Assembly (NCBI RefSeq): GCF_003686955.1
Contig: NZ_RCVM01000009.1
Span: forward strand, 1-64,000
Source: Streptococcus hillyeri
GTDB taxonomy: Bacteria > Bacillota > Bacilli > Lactobacillales > Streptococcaceae
DNA length: 64,000 bases
Direction: 5' to 3'
Shown piece after piece: positions 63,296-64,000 of the stretch (position 1 is the stretch's first letter; each line of letters begins with the position of its first letter). Below the pieces are notes generated by a model. That model was not told where the DNA came from. It was given only the letters and a program-made list of their open reading frames with translations, and ran no database searches. Made by a program: the position numbers and the translations under genes.

Positions 63296-64000
63296 ACCCA
63301 TTATTCAACTAGAACATATTGATATCACGTTTCACCAGAAAAAACGTGTGATTGAAGCAGTTAAGGATGTCTCTGTGTCCATTGACAAGGGACAGATTTA
63401 TGGTATCGTTGGCTATTCAGGAGCGGGGAAATCAACATTAGTCCGTGTGATTAACCTTCTTCAGGTGCCGACAGCTGGTAAAATTACAGTGGCTGGTGAT
63501 GTGACTTTTGCAGATGGCAAAGTGCAGCTAAGTCCTGCTCAGTTGCGCCAGAAACGTCAAAAAATTGGGATGATTTTCCAGCATTTTAACTTGATGGCAC
63601 AAAAAACAGCTCGTCAAAACGTTGCTTTTGCGCTTCGTCACTCTCATTTGACAAAAGCAGAGCGTGCGGCGAAAGTTGAGGAACTATTAAGTTTAGTTGG
63701 CTTGGCGGACCGAGCTGATAACTACCCTGCTCAGCTTTCAGGAGGGCAAAAACAGCGTGTGGCGATTGCGCGTGCCCTTGCTAATGATCCAGAAATTCTA
63801 ATTTCTGACGAATCAACTTCAGCGTTGGATCCAAAGACAACTAAGCAAATTTTAGCCTTGTTGCAGGAGCTTAATCGCAAGTTAGGACTTACCATAGTCA
63901 TGATTACTCACGAAATGCAAATCGTTAAAGACATTTGTCACCGTGTAGCAGTCATGCAGGACGGTCATTTGATTGAGGAAGGTTCTGTTCTTGACATTTT
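63288..64000 (+). CDS. metN: Methionine ABC transporter ATP-binding protein MetN (runs off the window)
   Basis: The first 237 codons are present. Walker A is [10 protein letters not shown]-loop IFQHFNL, signature LSGGQKQR, Walker [13 protein letters not shown] and switch His in [14 protein letters not shown] and ESTSALD are typical of MetN. It overlaps the peptidase gene by 8 nt. The C-terminal regulatory domain and metP lie beyond the right edge. Confidence 0.93.
   Translation, partial: MSKPIIQLEHIDITFHQKKRVIEAVKDVSVSIDKGQIYGIVGYSGAGKSTLVRVINLLQVPTAGKITVAGDVTFADGKVQLSPAQLRQKRQKIGMIFQHFNLMAQKTARQNVAFALRHSHLTKAERAAKVEELLSLVGLADRADNYPAQLSGGQKQRVAIARALANDPEILISDESTSALDPKTTKQILALLQELNRKLGLTIVMITHEMQIVKDICHRVAVMQDGHLIEEGSVLDI

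Overview
The window is low-GC Firmicute DNA from the genus Streptococcus. The genus call rests on gene orders typical of streptococci: tsaE-GNAT-lytR/brpA, the yqeG-yqeH-yhbY-nadD-yqeK-rsfS run, adcRCB with a TTAACCAGTTAA zinc box, rnpA-yidC-jag, pbp2A-rpmG-secE-nusG, aroF-acpS-alr, and metQ-peptidase-metN behind a MET-box. The species cannot be fixed from sequence alone; a commensal or ruminant-type streptococcus (S. bovis/equinus-like) is a guess. No rRNA or tRNA gene was found.

Layout. 1-180 is the 3' end of an IS30-family insertion sequence. 445-5251 holds a membrane protein, a purine permease and tsaE-GNAT-lytR. 5389-10468 is an ABC transporter plus two-component cassette lying between two identical 30-bp terminator copies. 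10611-15179 is the yqe/nad housekeeping run ending in a SAM methyltransferase. 15330-18976 is an accessory island between that methyltransferase and tmcAL. It holds a probable type I toxin-antitoxin locus, a two-gene Cap4/DUF4297-like nuclease plus SMC/Rad50-like ATPase (the best candidate for an undescribed defence system here), and the C-terminal remnant of a Fic protein. tmcAL itself carries a fused C-terminal CPCC-type zinc domain.

20380-32370 holds ilvD, a Nudix hydrolase, a RelBE-type module, prmA-rsmE (behind an array of tandem hairpin repeats), queH, a LacI-regulated PTS transporter with an exo/endonuclease-phosphatase protein, and an orphan ispE. 32508-34464 is the zinc uptake operon adcRCB. 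34625-40445 is an accessory membrane-protein region: an Xre regulator, four small membrane proteins and two larger ones, an ABC exporter and two CPBP proteases, with repeat elements between them. It resembles a bacteriocin-immunity or stress-response locus.

40475-49744 is housekeeping: proC, pepA, thioredoxin, ytpR, rnpA, yidC, jag, pbp2A, rpmG, secE, nusG. A strongly structured, promoter- and terminator-bounded RNA of about 340 nt (49886-50230) separates nusG from a six-gene polyamine operon. That operon (speA, speE, carboxynorspermidine dehydrogenase, nspC, aguA, aguB) encodes arginine to agmatine to N-carbamoylputrescine to putrescine, then spermidine through carboxyspermidine. Next come a patatin-like lipase, aroF, acpS, alr and the start of the methionine uptake operon, which runs off the right edge inside metN.

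Mobile and repeat content is substantial. There is an element of 230-295 bp with short imperfect terminal inverted repeats (full copies at 23399 and 36184, fragments at 1368, 26511 and 39605), a palindromic element at 14283-14418, a three-hairpin repeat at 39009-39199, and a small hairpin insertion between acpS and alr.
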